The position numbers were made by a program, and so were the translations under genes. A stretch of DNA of 64,000 bases from Moniliella sp. 'wahieum' (taxonomy: Eukaryota > Basidiomycota > Moniliellomycetes > Moniliellales > Moniliellaceae): NCBI GenBank assembly GCA_003971905.1, contig RSEE01000014.1:372001-436000 (forward strand). The letters are read 5' to 3'. Positions 35,660 to 49,640 of this stretch are shown here, piece after piece (the stretch's first letter is position 1; every line of letters begins with the position of its first letter). Under the pieces are notes generated by a model. That model was not told the origin of the DNA, searched no databases, and worked only from the letters and a program-made list of their open reading frames with translations.

Positions 35660-36181
35660 CGAGTCGCGTGCGTGGTGGTGGTGCAAGGAACAATGCTGCG
35701 CTGGATCGATTCCCCCCTGTGGTTCAACGTGCACGGCGATGTATATGAGCTTGAACATTCAATGCCGTCCCGCGGCAGGCGGCCAGCGAGCCAACCGAGT
35801 CCCGTGAAATTTTTCTTCTTCCTGGCGGTTGGTCGATGATCGCGTATCGATGATTGACGCGATCATCCCGTGGCAGGTGATGTTTGACGCGTGATCAGGG
35901 ACTGGATACCCCCGCAGTGCCCAGTGCTCATTGTAGCATGCAACACTGAAATGGTAGACCTGGGCGAATCGTCACGCGTCACTGGTCATTAATCAGGACT
36001 GGCTTCTGTCTTGAAAAGCGCTTGAAAGTCTATTGGTTCAGCAAACGTTCCAACCTGTCCACCTTTTCCCCGCTGCGATCTTGCACCGATAATTTTTTGC
36101 AGCGGGTGCGCTAACCATTACCAAGCCGCCAACCCTTCGAAACCCCAGGTCCGCCTAGCTCCCCTGACCCACCCCATCAGC
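35660..36181. promoter_or_regulatory. Divergent promoter between RAT1 and the LRR gene
   Basis: About 520 bp with GATCA/CGATGATCG-type palindromes around 35834-35890. No obvious TATA box was seen. Nothing else identified. Confidence 0.35.
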
Positions 36182-38637
36182 ATGCGCGCGTGACGCTTTG
36201 CCTCAAGCGCGCACCCACCCCCTGCACGTGGCGGCGAACCGAGGGATCGAGGTGCCCCTCGTGGCCGGGGCGGTGGTAGCAGGGGGACGCGCGGCACTCC
36301 CCGTGGCCGAGGCGGCCATGAATCCGGAGGCGGGAGGCGGTGGTTGGAGCCGGACGACTGATGGACACGGCCATACTGGCGATGAGTCAGGGTCTCATGG
36401 ACGTGGGAGGGGTGCATTTTCTGACTCCCGAGGCCGTGGGAGGGGTGGTTTTCTGATTCACGCGGCCGTGGCCGAGGCGGCTTTTCCGAATCGCGTGGCC
36501 GTGGTCGAGGTGGATTCAGTGATTCGCGAGGAAGGGGCGGTTCCCGGGGAGGTGGCCGTGCAGGCTTTCGTGGGATCCCACGAGATCACGGATGGGCAAA
36601 CGTTTCCGACCGCCCCCACTCTAACCAGCCTGGCGAGGGGTTGATGGATGATCTGATGCGTCCCGCAAGCGGATGCGCCAGGGCCCCCCTCATCGACCTA
36701 AGTCCAAGCCTCGTCGCGAAAAGCCCGAAAGCGATGAAGAGCCAGAGGAGCCCACTTCGATTTTTGACAAGGACGCTCTGGACTTGTCGTCCACCCACTT
36801 CCTCCGTTTGACGACTTGGTGGACACACTTTCTCAGTTCAAGCGGCTGCGGAAGCTCAATGTAGCGTCCATCGAGCCTAACGAGGAGCACCGGAAGGGCT
36901 CAGCTCGCTCTCATGGGCAAAAGGCAGTTGTCAAGTCCAAGTCTTCCGCGCGCAAGGCCTCCAGAGAGGAAGATGCGGCCCCTGGAGTGCGTGATTGTGG
37001 TTTGGGCATGATTTGACGACACTCAACCTGTCGGCAACCATGCTCTGGGTGAAGCCCACTCCAAGCAAGGCGAGGAGGTTTTCAGTGCATGACGGCCTTT
37101 CCTACTCTTTATGGTTCGTACTACTTCTTTTTCGTTATCGTTCGCTGACCTTGTATCCCTTCAGCCTTGGACCTGTCCCATACATCCTTACATTCGCCCT
37201 CTCTGACTCTGCAAACGTCCCTCCGTGCCCTGGTTCTCACCGGAAATGAGCTGACGATTCTGCTACGCTTCCACTCCTCCCCAACCTCAAACATCATGTG
37301 TCCAAGAACAAGTTGACCAGTTACCTCTACGCTCCCCAGTTCGCTTCCCTCGCTCAAAAACTGAGTTTAGCCAACAACGACGTGAACGACGGAGCGGCAC
37401 TGCCAGACTTCACGCCTGTGGAGGACCTGCGCGAAGTACGGGCTAAATGGAAACCTAAAACTGATTTCTCTCCCGAGCCACCTGTCTTCTTGGGGTCGCG
37501 GCCGGAATGGCACAGCACCTGGCTTGGACCTACTAGATTTGGGTCGCTGTGGCTTCACTCCTTGGGACGCTTTGCAACCTATCCTACAACTTGGCATTGC
37601 CTAACGGGGGCACCGTGGCCTGCGTAATCTCAACTTGAATGGCAACCCATTTTCGACTCGGACGACCCGGCCGAGGTGGCAGCAGCGCGGGAGCGCATTT
37701 TTGCAGGTTCACCCAGGCCTGCGCACCTTGAAAATGACCATATCGGCCCTACGAAGAAAGTGGGCGACGACAAGCCCGAGGCGAGGATGAAGACAAGGCT
37801 GGTGCCCCCGTAAAGCCTACAGCTTCTGTGGGGCAAAAGCGCAAACGGGATGAGGACCAACCCACCACAGCCCCTGCCCCTGCCCCTGTCTCCACAGGAG
37901 AGGCGGAGAAGGAGCACGGCAAGCACAAACGTGGCGCACGGGGCGGCAAGAAGAAGAAAACACTGAGGTTGAGACGACGGTTTCGCTGGAGAATGTACCC
38001 GTGCCTGAGCCTGAGCCTGAACCTGAAGAGGAGGAGGTGCGGTCCGACTCGGAGGACGAGATGTATCCAAGCGCAGCAGGAGCGGAACGCTCTGGCCGAC
38101 GCGGTGGCCTTGGATGCGGACGAATCGGATGACGAGATGGCAGGCGTCCCGGACAAAGCTACGGCCGAGTCGTACTTGGTGGAAGCTCCAACCGACAAGT
38201 CCAAATGGGTGGACAAGACCTTTGACGACATAAAGAAACCTGCGGAGGGTGGTACCCTGGGCAAGGGGCCCACTAAGAAAGTGTCCAAGAAACCACCCAA
38301 AAGGCGTCCACCAACCTCTTGGCTGATCCAGCTTCGACGGCCCGGCCTGGTACTGGTGCCAAGGCATCAAAGGAGGAGCAGAAAACTAAAAAACGGCTGC
38401 TGCAGAGGTGGACCGCAGTGCCGTGGTCGGTATCGTCGCTGTTGATAAGAAGGCCGGCAAGAAGCGTAAGGAAAGTAAGGGCGATGGCCCTCCCAAGCCC
38501 CGTCCTTCCGCTCCTGCTAACTTTGGACTTGGAGGGGGAGGTGCATGGGTGGGGACAATCGAGCTGGTGAAGTGCTTGTTTGCCTCGAAAATGATATTAG
38601 GATGGGTTGTTTCCCCCCTTTCGACGCCGATTAGATA
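36182..38637 (+). CDS. Leucine-rich-repeat protein with RGG N-terminus and Lys-rich C-terminus
   Basis: The N-terminus, best read across 36220-36570, is an RGG box (PRGRGGGSRGTRGTPRGRGG, then repeated DSRGRGRGGF), typical of RNA-binding nuclear proteins. LRR blocks follow: ALDLSSTHFLRF (36775), LVDTLSQFKRLRKLNVASI (36815), LTTLNLSGN-type (37018), LRALVLTGNEL (37225), LTSYLYAPQFASLAQKLSLANNDVND (37310), and LRNLNLNGNPF (37625). The C-terminal part is acidic then Lys-rich (KKKK near 37950, KKAGKKRKESKGDG near 38450). An intron probably lies near 37110-37165. More than eight frame changes occur, and the true start is not certain; the in-frame ATG at 36318 is an alternative. It is most likely a nuclear or nucleolar scaffold protein; function unknown. 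Confidence 0.6.
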
Positions 38638-38914
38638 GATCATCGAGACCAGTTGGAAGAGTGTGTATAGGTTGCGGCAAGGGTGAATACCTCAAAGAGC
38701 GTTCTGTTGTCCAGTAGGCAACGTCTTGTCGAGTAGTCTTACCGATGTTATCAGTCTGGCTGCGTCACGTGTCAGCGACCACAGGCACAGGCACAGCAAC
38801 ATGAAACTGGAATTTGTCACCCGTTTGTCATCAGCGCATCGGTACAGCGACCGGTGACCCAACCTTTCCCGATCTCCTTCTACACGCTACACCCTTCAAG
38901 CTTCACCTCCAATC

Positions 38915-39688
38915 ATGCCTGCCTCATTGGTACTGGCCCGCTCGCAGATCGACGCATTACACCAAGAGGATCCGGCTTACGCGGCCCACAAACGGGGGGA
39001 GCAGCTCGACGTGGTGGATGAGCTGCAGTACGCCGATTCGATGGAGCGCTGGGCACAGGAGCTTCTTGCCTCTCGTCCGGACGAGGAAAAGAATTCATCC
39101 CCCTTGGACAGCGACCTTGTTCGTCTTGCAGCACGGTGCCAGCACCTGGAGCGATTCAAGACCCCACGTTCATCTTACCCGGAGGGCAAGGCTGGGTACC
39201 TGCGCTGGCGGAGCAAATTGTATGTTCTCCAAGCGGACCGAGCCCGCGAAGTACTGCTCGCATCGGGGGTATCGGAGACGGACGGGGGAAAGTGCACAAG
39301 TGGGTGCGCAAAGGTGAACTCAAAGCTGGCCAGCAGGACGTAAACGATCCAGGTGCGTATCTATTTTCCCTCTTGGATGGATCTAATTCGCCTGATTACG
39401 AACAGGCTCTCAGCTTCTCGAGGACGCGGCTGTGCTCGTCTTCCTAGAGAAAGAGATTGCGGGTTTTGCTCAGAAGCACAAAGAGTATACGGAGGACAAG
39501 TTTGTCGAGATCCTGGCCAAGTATGTGGTATTTTGAGGAGAATCATGGGATCGGAGACTGACTCTCTTTCCAGGACCTTGCGCAAAGTCTCGCCCACTGC
39601 TGTTCAGGCCGCCCAGCGGATCGACATGTCCCCCGCCATTGCTGCCTTGCTACAAAAGGCAGCGACCCAAGCGACAGAATCGGCATAA
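38915..39688 (+). CDS. DUF4202 family protein
   Basis: The start ATG at 38915 opens LVLARSQIDALHQEDP. The family hallmarks are LQYADSMERWAQELL (about 39025), LVRLAARCQHLERFKTPRSSYP (about 39115), AGYLRWRSKLYVLQADRA (about 39190), LLEDAAVLVFLEKEIAGFAQKH (about 39410), and TLRKVSPTAVQAAQRI (about 39575). DUF4202 occurs in bacteria and fungi; the conserved His/Arg core suggests a hydrolase-like fold, but no activity is established to my knowledge. Two introns, each 53 nt (39353-39405 and 39522-39574), splice cleanly with CTGAT/CTGAC branch sequences. One frame change near 39280 (GGGGG) is repaired by a base in the G run. Confidence 0.85.
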
Positions 39689-39732
39689 GAATTCACCTCC
39701 AGTGTGTTGGTAGATTACATTCCAGGTTTAAT

Positions 39733-40658
39733 TCATGGGCAGCAGTTTCCTTTCGGAGGGATCGCGATTTGGGTCGTCATCCATTGCTGCCCCAGAACTA
39801 GAGCGGCATGCCCCCGGACTAGAATGTCGGGCTGACCGCAGATGATTCGACTGCGAACCTCAGTAGGGAGGGTATTCACCCACTGCATCACCTCCTCGGT
39901 GGAAGCATGGGCTGTCGGGGGAAAAGTTAATACCGATGCTCGTCGTATTGAGACCGACGTACCTGGATCCACAGCGATCTGGCTCGCATCTTGAGCGCCA
40001 CCTTGGATTTTAGCAGCGCTTCCTTGGGGTCACAGGAAATCACTACACCGGCCTTGGATACCAAATCGGGCGGACAGTCGGACAGATGCTGATACGCCGG
40101 TAACGAAAACGTTGCAGCGGTAAAAGTCATGTCACCTCCCACTAAGCTGTGGTAGAGTCCTGGTGAGAGAGAGGATAAGTCAGTGCCACCCCCGCGGATC
40201 AAGAATCCCGTCTTACTCCTGCTGCGAAACCAACGCTGAACCTGGAAACGATAAAATCAGAAACACTGCCATCCCAGATCAATGAGCGCTGCGACGTACC
40301 TTGTGGGCCGGTGACTGGATGTCAGTGTCGACGCCAACGATCAAAAAATGTGGGCCTGGAAGAAGTTCTAGGGAGAAAGAGATGTGTTAGTCCTGTGGCC
40401 AGTCCTTCTCACACATGTGACAAAATGCGCACAATCATGCCGGCAGAAACCATCCAGTTTTGCGGTTGATTATGGCGCAGAACGTTGCGACATACCCCCA
40501 TGAAGTTGGGGAGTGAGGTGGACGGCAGGAGCGAAAGACCAGGTGGGAGCGGCAATGGTCGCGGCGGTACCCTGGGGGTGGACGCGTATTGCGAGGCTTT
40601 GGCGCGCGTTCTTCTTCAAAGAAGGCAGCGCATTCTTAATGCGCATGTGACCCGACAT
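39733..40658 (-). CDS. Unidentified multi-exon protein, probably mitochondrial
   Basis: The start ATG at 40658 gives MSGHMRIKNALPSLKKNARQ, an Arg/Lys-rich, acid-free N-terminus typical of a mitochondrial targeting peptide. At least four short introns are visible: GTATGTCG donor near 40492 to CCTAG near 40371, GTACGTCG near 40302 to TTCCAG near 40245, one ending CACCAG near 40164, and GTACGTCG near 39960 to GACAG near 39914. Exon blocks read LLPGPHFLIVGVDTDIQSP, GLYHSLVGGDMTFTAATFSL, LVSKAGVVISCDPKEALLKS, and HASTEEVMQWVNTLPTEV, ending IAIPPKGNCCP at 39733. Good splicing and unbroken exons argue for a real gene. I cannot name the family. Confidence 0.6.
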
Positions 40659-40780
40659 GATCAGAGTGGTAGCGGTGGTGAAGGTTTGCGGGAGCGATGA
40701 TGGTAATTGTGTGTGTACTTGGATCCGGCTTGCATTTTTGAGGAAAAGAATATTACATCGACAATTTCATGCAAAAAGAG

Positions 40781-40878
40781 CGTTCCATGTTGGGCTCGAA
40801 CCAACGACCTCCCGATGCCTAAGGGCAAAGGCCGTCTGTGTAACAGTCGGACGCTCTAGCCAACTGAGCTAATGGAAC
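40781..40878 (-). tRNA. tRNA-Asn (GTT), intron-containing
   Basis: Minus-strand cloverleaf. The acceptor GTTCCAT pairs with ATGGAAC, with discriminator G (40781), as usual for Asn. The D arm is GCTC...GAGC, and the T arm is GTTGG-TTCGAGC-CCAAC. The anticodon stem TCCGA pairs with TCGGG. After removing a 24-nt intron one base 3' of the anticodon, the loop reads CTGTTAA, the canonical tRNA-Asn loop with anticodon GTT. A copia-type element fragment begins within about 150-350 bp on its upstream side. Confidence 0.93.
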
Positions 40879-41034
40879 ACGATACTGCTTCCCAAACAGT
40901 ATAGTTCTGATGGTTCACAGACTAAAGTCGGTCGTCAAAGAGTCATTAGGAGAAGACCATTGAGGGTGGGCATCCGATAACCCGTCCCCACCGTCCTTTT
41001 GGATATATTGTTGAGCCATCGGGTGGCCCGTGCT

Positions 41035-41150
41035 TGGCCCAATGTCCCTTCAGTTCCTCCTCAGGCCTGGAAGTTCCGTTGTTTTCTCTCTCTCCTCTGT
41101 TTTCCTAGTTGTTCCGCAGCTTAGCCCCTGGTGGCGACCCGCTGCTTGAT
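41035..41150 (+). repeat. Dispersed repeat, copy C
   Basis: Matches 17835-17955 over about 115 bp with a few substitutions and short indels (shared TCCCTTCAGTTCCTCCTCAG and GCAGCTTAGCCCCTGGTGG). It lies between the tRNA-Asn gene and the copia reverse transcriptase, so it is probably part of the same inserted element. Confidence 0.7.
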
Positions 41151-41236
41151 ATTCCTTTGTACATTCCTCCTCTTGCCCTTGCCCTCGACCATACGCCAGA
41201 CAAGGACGCATTTCTCGTCACCGTCGATGGTGTTCG

Positions 41237-42230
41237 TTGGCGCCCAAGTCCGTGCGGGATCTAGTCGGCCACCCTGCTTTTGACGATGTCCTTGCTGCCA
41301 TGCGCGTTGAGCTAACGCGTTTTGAATCTCGGAAGGTGAAGGAAATCGTGTCCATTCCTCCCGGGGCATGTGTACTAGTCCATCTGGGTCCTAAACTTCT
41401 TCATGACAGATGCAGAGGGTCGCTTTGTCAAATACCGTGGCCGTTATGTCGTGGGGGGGCAATCATCAGCTACCCGGTCGTGGACCAAATCGTTTGCTCC
41501 CGCGGTTCGAACTTCAGCGGTCAATACTTTGATTGCCATCTTCGAGGAGGAAGGGCTCCAGCTCTTCACACCCGATATTGAAACCGCTTCTCTTGACGCT
41601 GATGTCACGGAAGAGGGCTATGTTCGGCCCCCTCCCTTTTTCCCCGAAGGGAAGGGCAAGCGCTGGAAACTGAAAAAGAGTCTTTACGGTTTACATCAAA
41701 GCGGGGCTAATTCTGGTGATTGGCTGCATATTTTCCTCTGTGATCGACTTGGGTTTACCAGTCTCAAGTCAGAGAGCCAGCATGTATCTTCCTTCGTCAT
41801 ACCGATTCCCTGAACCTCATTATCTTGGCGATCCACACTGACGATTTCCTTGTTGCTTGCTGTTCGGAGTACGATTCCTTCCTTGTCGAGCTTCGTCGTC
41901 ATATTGAGATTAAACCCAATGGGCCCCTTCGTTTCCACCTCGGATGCCAGTAGGACCGCATTTTGATGGCCGTCTCTATGTGAGCCAGCCGAAATTCATT
42001 GCTGAAACGAGTTGCTACCCACGACATGACCCATGACCATCCTCGGCGTCTCCACCTCAGCCGCACTCCCCCTTCCCGACGTCCCGAGCACGAATCACGT
42101 TCGACACACGCGACTTGAATCACGCCTACCGCTCTATGGTCGGGTCCGCTATGTGATCGGCACGCATGTCACGCCCGGACACATTATTTGCCGCCACGGG
42201 ATAAGCGGGAGCTATGGGCGGGAGAACGCC
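41237..42230 (+). mobile_element. Ty1/copia retrotransposon remnant (reverse transcriptase to RNase H linker)
   Basis: Degenerate RVT_2-type polymerase. Recognisable pieces, in order: AFDDVLAAMRVEL (about 41278), YRGRYVVGGQS and KSFAPAVRTSAVNTLIAIFEEEG (41440-41550), the diagnostic WKLKKSLYGLHQSG (about 41663), LGFTSLKSESQ (about 41748), a catalytic-box region reading HTDDFLVA instead of the usual YVDD (about 41835), DGRLYVSQPKFIAET (about 41965), and YRSMVGSAM...RPDTLFAATG (about 42130), which is interrupted by an in-frame TGA. Frame changes and this stop indicate a dead element. No gag, integrase or LTR pair was found in the window. Confidence 0.85.
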
Positions 42231-42973
42231 GCCTTTTTCTGGGTGTTAAGTGTTAGGGATCTCGTTTTGGATGCGGGATCTTTTTTTTGGATACCTTATG
42301 GGGTCTGTTGTGGGATAAAGCAGAAGTGTGGGTCGGTGGCTCTCGGGATAAGCTAGGCGTTGGCCCTGTGAACTCTGAGGCTCAGCGCTCCGGCAGCATG
42401 ACTGGCATGGCGTGTCCACGTGGGCGGGCAGAAGGCGGGCGGGGTAGCGTGTGTTTGGAGCATGGTGCAAGTGGGGCACGGACAGAAGCCCACCGTGGTT
42501 AATCGGTGGAGGTGACCACAGCAGCTGAAAAGTGCAATTCCATCTGCTGACGCGCTGACGGTGAAAGTGATGAAACATTGGGTGCTGCTAGCGACGGGGC
42601 GGCAACGTTCAACTTGAACGTTCAACACGGAATCGGCTGGTGGAAGCCAGGTGGAACCGCATGAAGCTTGAAGCTGGAACCTTGAACGTTCAGGCAGTTG
42701 GGGTTTGACGTTGGTGTTCGCGCTCCTCCGCCTCCTCCACGCGCCTCCACGCTCCTCGTGCTTCTCGCTGTGCTCCCCATCGTGCTGCTTGCGCTGCAGC
42801 CGCTTGCCGTCTGCTGCCCCGCCGCGTCATTCATCGCCACCACCATCCGCGGTTTCTCGGTGTGGTTGCGTGTGTGTCTGTCGGTCTGCTTGCCTCCCGG
42901 CCCTTCCCATCCTCCCTCCCAGCCCCCTCTTTTCCTTTCCTCCTGCTCTTCGTCCCGTTTGCTCCTCTCGCCC
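42231..42973. promoter_or_regulatory. Upstream region of the LisH gene
   Basis: It contains AACGTT palindromes flanked by TTGAAC/GTTCAA (42607-42628 and 42681-42691) and an AAGCTT-G unit near 42663. From about 42720 it is strongly pyrimidine-rich, as often seen in fungal promoters and leaders. A frame is open upstream of 42974, but its composition is that of the C/T-rich leader. Confidence 0.4.
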
Positions 42974-46214
<3,241 letters not shown>

Positions 46215-47159
46215 GTGGGGACCCCCTCCTGCGAACAAGATGTGAGAGAAAGAATGGCGCTGGACCTGCTCATGCTGTGCTTGTCGCAAGCCCACGTCTC
46301 ATCTCATTCTCCTCCTCTCTATCTCCTCGAGTTTGTATACTATACTACTATCTGTTGCCTTGCTGGCAACTTCTGGGTCCCCCATGTCCCCAGGCCACGT
46401 TACACGCTTCACGGGCAAACAAGTTCATGAGCTATCTCTACCATTCACTCCACGGGACCTTTGCGGGTTCTTCTGATATGATGTTTTCTCTCTTCCATCT
46501 TTGGTCTCGTGCAGTGACGTAACGGGAGCAAGTCGCTACAACTCGATGATGGTTAGTACCTTGGCCTGTATTCAAAGCGGGGAGTCCACAATCAATCAAT
46601 TTGTGCTAAGGCGCCGGTCGAACACCGCCGCAGTCGCACCGCTCGCCGGAATACATGGGTGCGCCCGGGTCCACGAGTGCCCAAGACTCGTCCACTTCAG
46701 ATCAGGAGGCAGCAAATAGAGTCGAATGGTACGCCATGGCTGGGATCCGGCTGGCATCACTGTTCCTTGGGACATCTCGTACGCCAGCGTCCAAAGGAGT
46801 GCACAGGGCGTGGCAGATTGGAAAACACTAGCCGGAACTCCTTTTGCGGCAAGAAAAAGATGGTGCTCAGCATGTTCCTTCGCGATTAGAGCTTGAGTTG
46901 CGGATATACACATCTAGTGGCTCCAATCGACTCTATGTGGCTTGTCAACAGGCCCCGCCTAACGTCAGACATTGGCCCGTATTAACCTGTTTCCTTCGGG
47001 GCGGTGATAAGGGGGGGGGGTACGTAGAGTAGGCTCGTGCTGGGCTCAAAATGTTGGCAGTGTGGGAGGGGAAGTGATAGAAGTCGGTAACCCCCCTGCT
47101 CAGCGCTCTTGGGACCACCCAAATCATTGTCACCGTCGCCCCTAACCAAAAGCGCAATC
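46215..47159. other. Unclear region, no firm gene
   Basis: Between the LisH gene stop and a small minus-strand gene. Around 46650-46860 both strands can be read as moderately protein-like peptides (plus: VPWDISYASVQRSAQG; minus: ALIAKEHAEHHLFLAAKG), but neither forms a gene with clear splice sites. A run of ten G sits near 47011-47020. Confidence 0.3.
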
Positions 47160-47487
47160 TTACCGTTGCGAGGAATCCTTCCCTTCCTCCTCCTCATCCG
47201 CGTCAACGTCCCCTACCTCATTTTCGGTATCAGCTGTTGGGCACGACAGTCCTAAGCGCAAAGACGTAACGAGTAGCTGTCTCCGGAATCACCCCGCCAC
47301 GCGCATCCACAGCAAGTGCAGCACAGAGGCTCTTCACGTATGAGGTGCTTTCGGCATGGTTGCATTGTTGGCGCGCGGCGGGGAGGGGCCCCGGCAAGCC
47401 AAACGGGGGCGGTAGGTCTACTAAGCAATTCTGGGCGATGGGCGCCGTGCTCGTCATGGAACACAGATGCAGCAATCGCACCGGCAT
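47160..47487 (-). CDS. Small protein with acidic C-terminus, unidentified
   Basis: Not recognised. It reads MPVRLLHLCSMTSTAPIAQN from 47487, or starts at the second Met near 47454. STSYVKSLCAALAVDARGGVI (about 47345) follows. After one frame change near 47240 it ends with an acidic tail, DTENEVGDVDADEEEEGKDS (about 47220-47170). A GTAAG donor follows near 47160, so another exon may exist. It is divergent from Pet100 with about 320 bp between them. Confidence 0.42.
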
Positions 47488-47805
47488 TTGAGTGAGTGGT
47501 GAGATGCTATGGCGGGGCTAGGGGCTGGAATGGCGACCAGCGATGCCGACGTCTTTCGATGTTGTCTCCCTGGCGTCGTTGCCCGTCGGCGTCGATTTTG
47601 CTAAGCGATGTATGTCGCGGTTGGGTGGGCCACACGGTCACGGACTTAGAAATTTGAAGGGAGCGGAACATGGAACGTGAAATGTTCAGTCTGTCCTCGG
47701 CGGGCTTGCCGGTCGCCACCACTCAGAACATTGCTCTACCCTCAAGCTCGGATCGACGACGGCAAATACTGCACCGCCACCACCACCACTACCACCGCCA
47801 CCATC

Positions 47806-48166
47806 ATGGCCGGGCCAATCTTGAGATCCTGAAGTTTGCCTTTTATCTTGCCGTTCCCATTAGCATCATGGGCTACTTTGGCAACACCGACTTTTTCTAC
47901 AAGCCCTTTGTCTACCCTGAGCGCAACCGCTTCTGGCCAGACACGGACGTCGTGCGTATCCCATCGTTCTCTTCAGGCTCCATGGATGCTAGGACTCTTT
48001 TTGGAACTACTTCTCACAGATGTTTGTATACGCTTGCTGCTCCTTAGCACGAGATTCCCAAAACACGGGAAGATGTACAGGCTGCGGTGGACAAAATCAC
48101 GTTCAGCGAGCAGAGTGGCGTGCGGCAGCGGAGGCCGAGGGTCTTCTTCCTAAAAAGGATGCTTAA
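47806..48166 (+). CDS. PET100: Cytochrome c oxidase assembly protein Pet100
   Basis: Inner-membrane chaperone for complex IV assembly. ATG 47806 gives Met-Ala-Gly, then with one extra G in the GGG at 47811-47814 the frame becomes ANLEILKFAFYLAVPISIMGYFG, the Pet100 N-terminus with its single membrane helix. DFFYKPFVYPERNRFWP follows (about 47890-47940). An intron (GTGCGTATC donor near 47952, CTTAG acceptor near 48048) precedes HEIPKTREDVQAAVDKI. A second indel near 48105 leads into AAEAEGLLPKKDA and a TAA at 48164-48166. The size, about 85-90 residues, is normal for the family. Confidence 0.82.
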
Positions 48167-48632
48167 AAGCCTTCGACTATGCATTTCCGACTTCAGACCT
48201 TCCAATATCTTTGCGTCATGGGATAGGCGAAGCCAAGCGTGCTTGCCATATGCTTGGGCCACTTGCTGGTCGATGCGCCGTGGCATGTGAACCTGCCCGC
48301 TCGGCCAGAGCTTGTCTGTACTATTACTGCACTACTCTAGCCTTCATACCCGATCTCGTCATCGCCGTCGCCATCAATACAGCCTTCTTATGTAGCAGAA
48401 GAGGGACTTTCGAGGCAGGCCTACAAAGGCGACGGCAGTGGATATGTGCAGGGTGGGCTGAGTTATGTACCAACTGTTATTACTATTGCAGCAAGCAGGC
48501 CTGCCGATTATATAATCGAGGCTCCACGCCGCCACGTTGCTTTACAACAGGTGTCCTCATTAACCTAATCAGTATCGCTAGCCTCTTCCTGCATCTGTCC
48601 CACCACCACAGCCGACTCCCTCGCGCTGCACT
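48167..48632. other. Intergenic
   Basis: Short region between Pet100 and Ost3. Nothing recognised; it presumably contains the Ost3 promoter. It has TATATAATC at about 48508. Confidence 0.4.
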
Positions 48633-49640
48633 ATGCGCTTTGGTACCATTGTGCTTGGGCTGTCTTGGCCGCCCTAGGGGCGCTGAGTCTCGTGTCGGCT
48701 GGCACCACTGGCGATAAGTTCGCCTGCCCTGTCCTACAAGCAGGGTGGGCAATAGACTTATCATCCAGTGCGTTTGACGAGCTGGCTGACGCACCCCGCG
48801 ATAGGGTGCCGCTGTTCTCTTCACCACGATGTCTGGTGGAGCGCAATGTGAAGCATGTAAGCAAGTTCAACCTCAGTGGGACTCGCTTTCCAAGCAATGG
48901 TCCAAACGTCGTGACTCATCCTTGATTTTTGGTACGCTCGACTTCTTCAAGTCGCGCGAGGTCTTCACCCGCGTACGTGATCGCCCTTTTTTGTAGTGGA
49001 AATGATCTCAAGCTAATGTTGGAGGCACGACAGCTTCGTGTAACCCATGCCCCAGTACTTCTCTACTTCCCCCCGGGTCGAGCAGCCCTAGCAAATATGA
49101 TTTTGCCACGGGCTCGTACGACGCGGAGGATATCGCTGAGTGGCTCGAGACCCAGCGGGGAAGGCCGGTTCCCTACTCGCCGCCCTTCCCTTGGCTCAAA
49201 GCGGTTACTGCCGTAACATCCTGTCTGTGGGTACAGCGACTATGTTCTTCTTGCGGCAACACGTGCCGATCGGCGCGGGCACCAAGCTCGCCTGGGCCCT
49301 CATCGTGCTGGGTATCATCGTGACACAGACCGCGGGCTACATGTGGAACCAAATCCGTGGTGCTCCCTTTGCCGGGTACGGGCCAGGAGGGCAGGTGAAC
49401 TACTTTGCAGCTGGCTTTCAGAACCAGTACAGCGCCGAGACGGGTATCATCGCGGGCCTTTACACACTATTGGCCTTTTCGTTTGTGGCATTGGTCAAGG
49501 CGGTGCCCAACCAGCCGCACAAAGCGCGGCAGCGCGCAGGGGTCTATATCTGGTCGGCAATTTTATTGATGGGCTTCTCGGTGCTCATCGCCATTTTCCG
49601 AATGAAGGCAGGGATGTACCCTTTCCGTCTGTTCCTGTGA
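48633..49640 (+). CDS. OST3: Oligosaccharyltransferase subunit Ost3/Ost6
   Basis: ER membrane oxidoreductase subunit of the N-glycosylation complex. ATG 48633 opens a signal peptide (MRFGTIVLGL, then AVLAALGALSLVSAG after one base change). The lumenal thioredoxin fold reads VLFTTMSGGAQCEACKQVQPQ (about 48815), with the CxxC redox pair as CEAC, and LIFGTLDFFKSREVFTR. An intron (GTACGTGATC donor near 48972 to CGACAG near 49032) is followed by LRVTHAPVLLYFPPG and YDAEDIAEWLE. Four membrane helices follow: IGAGTKLAWALIVLGIIVTQ, ETGIIAGLYTLLAFSFVALV and VYIWSAILLMGFSVLIAIF are the clear ones. The end FRMKAGMYPFRLFL (49640) is typical. Frame changes occur near 48660, 48720 and 49205. Confidence 0.9.
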
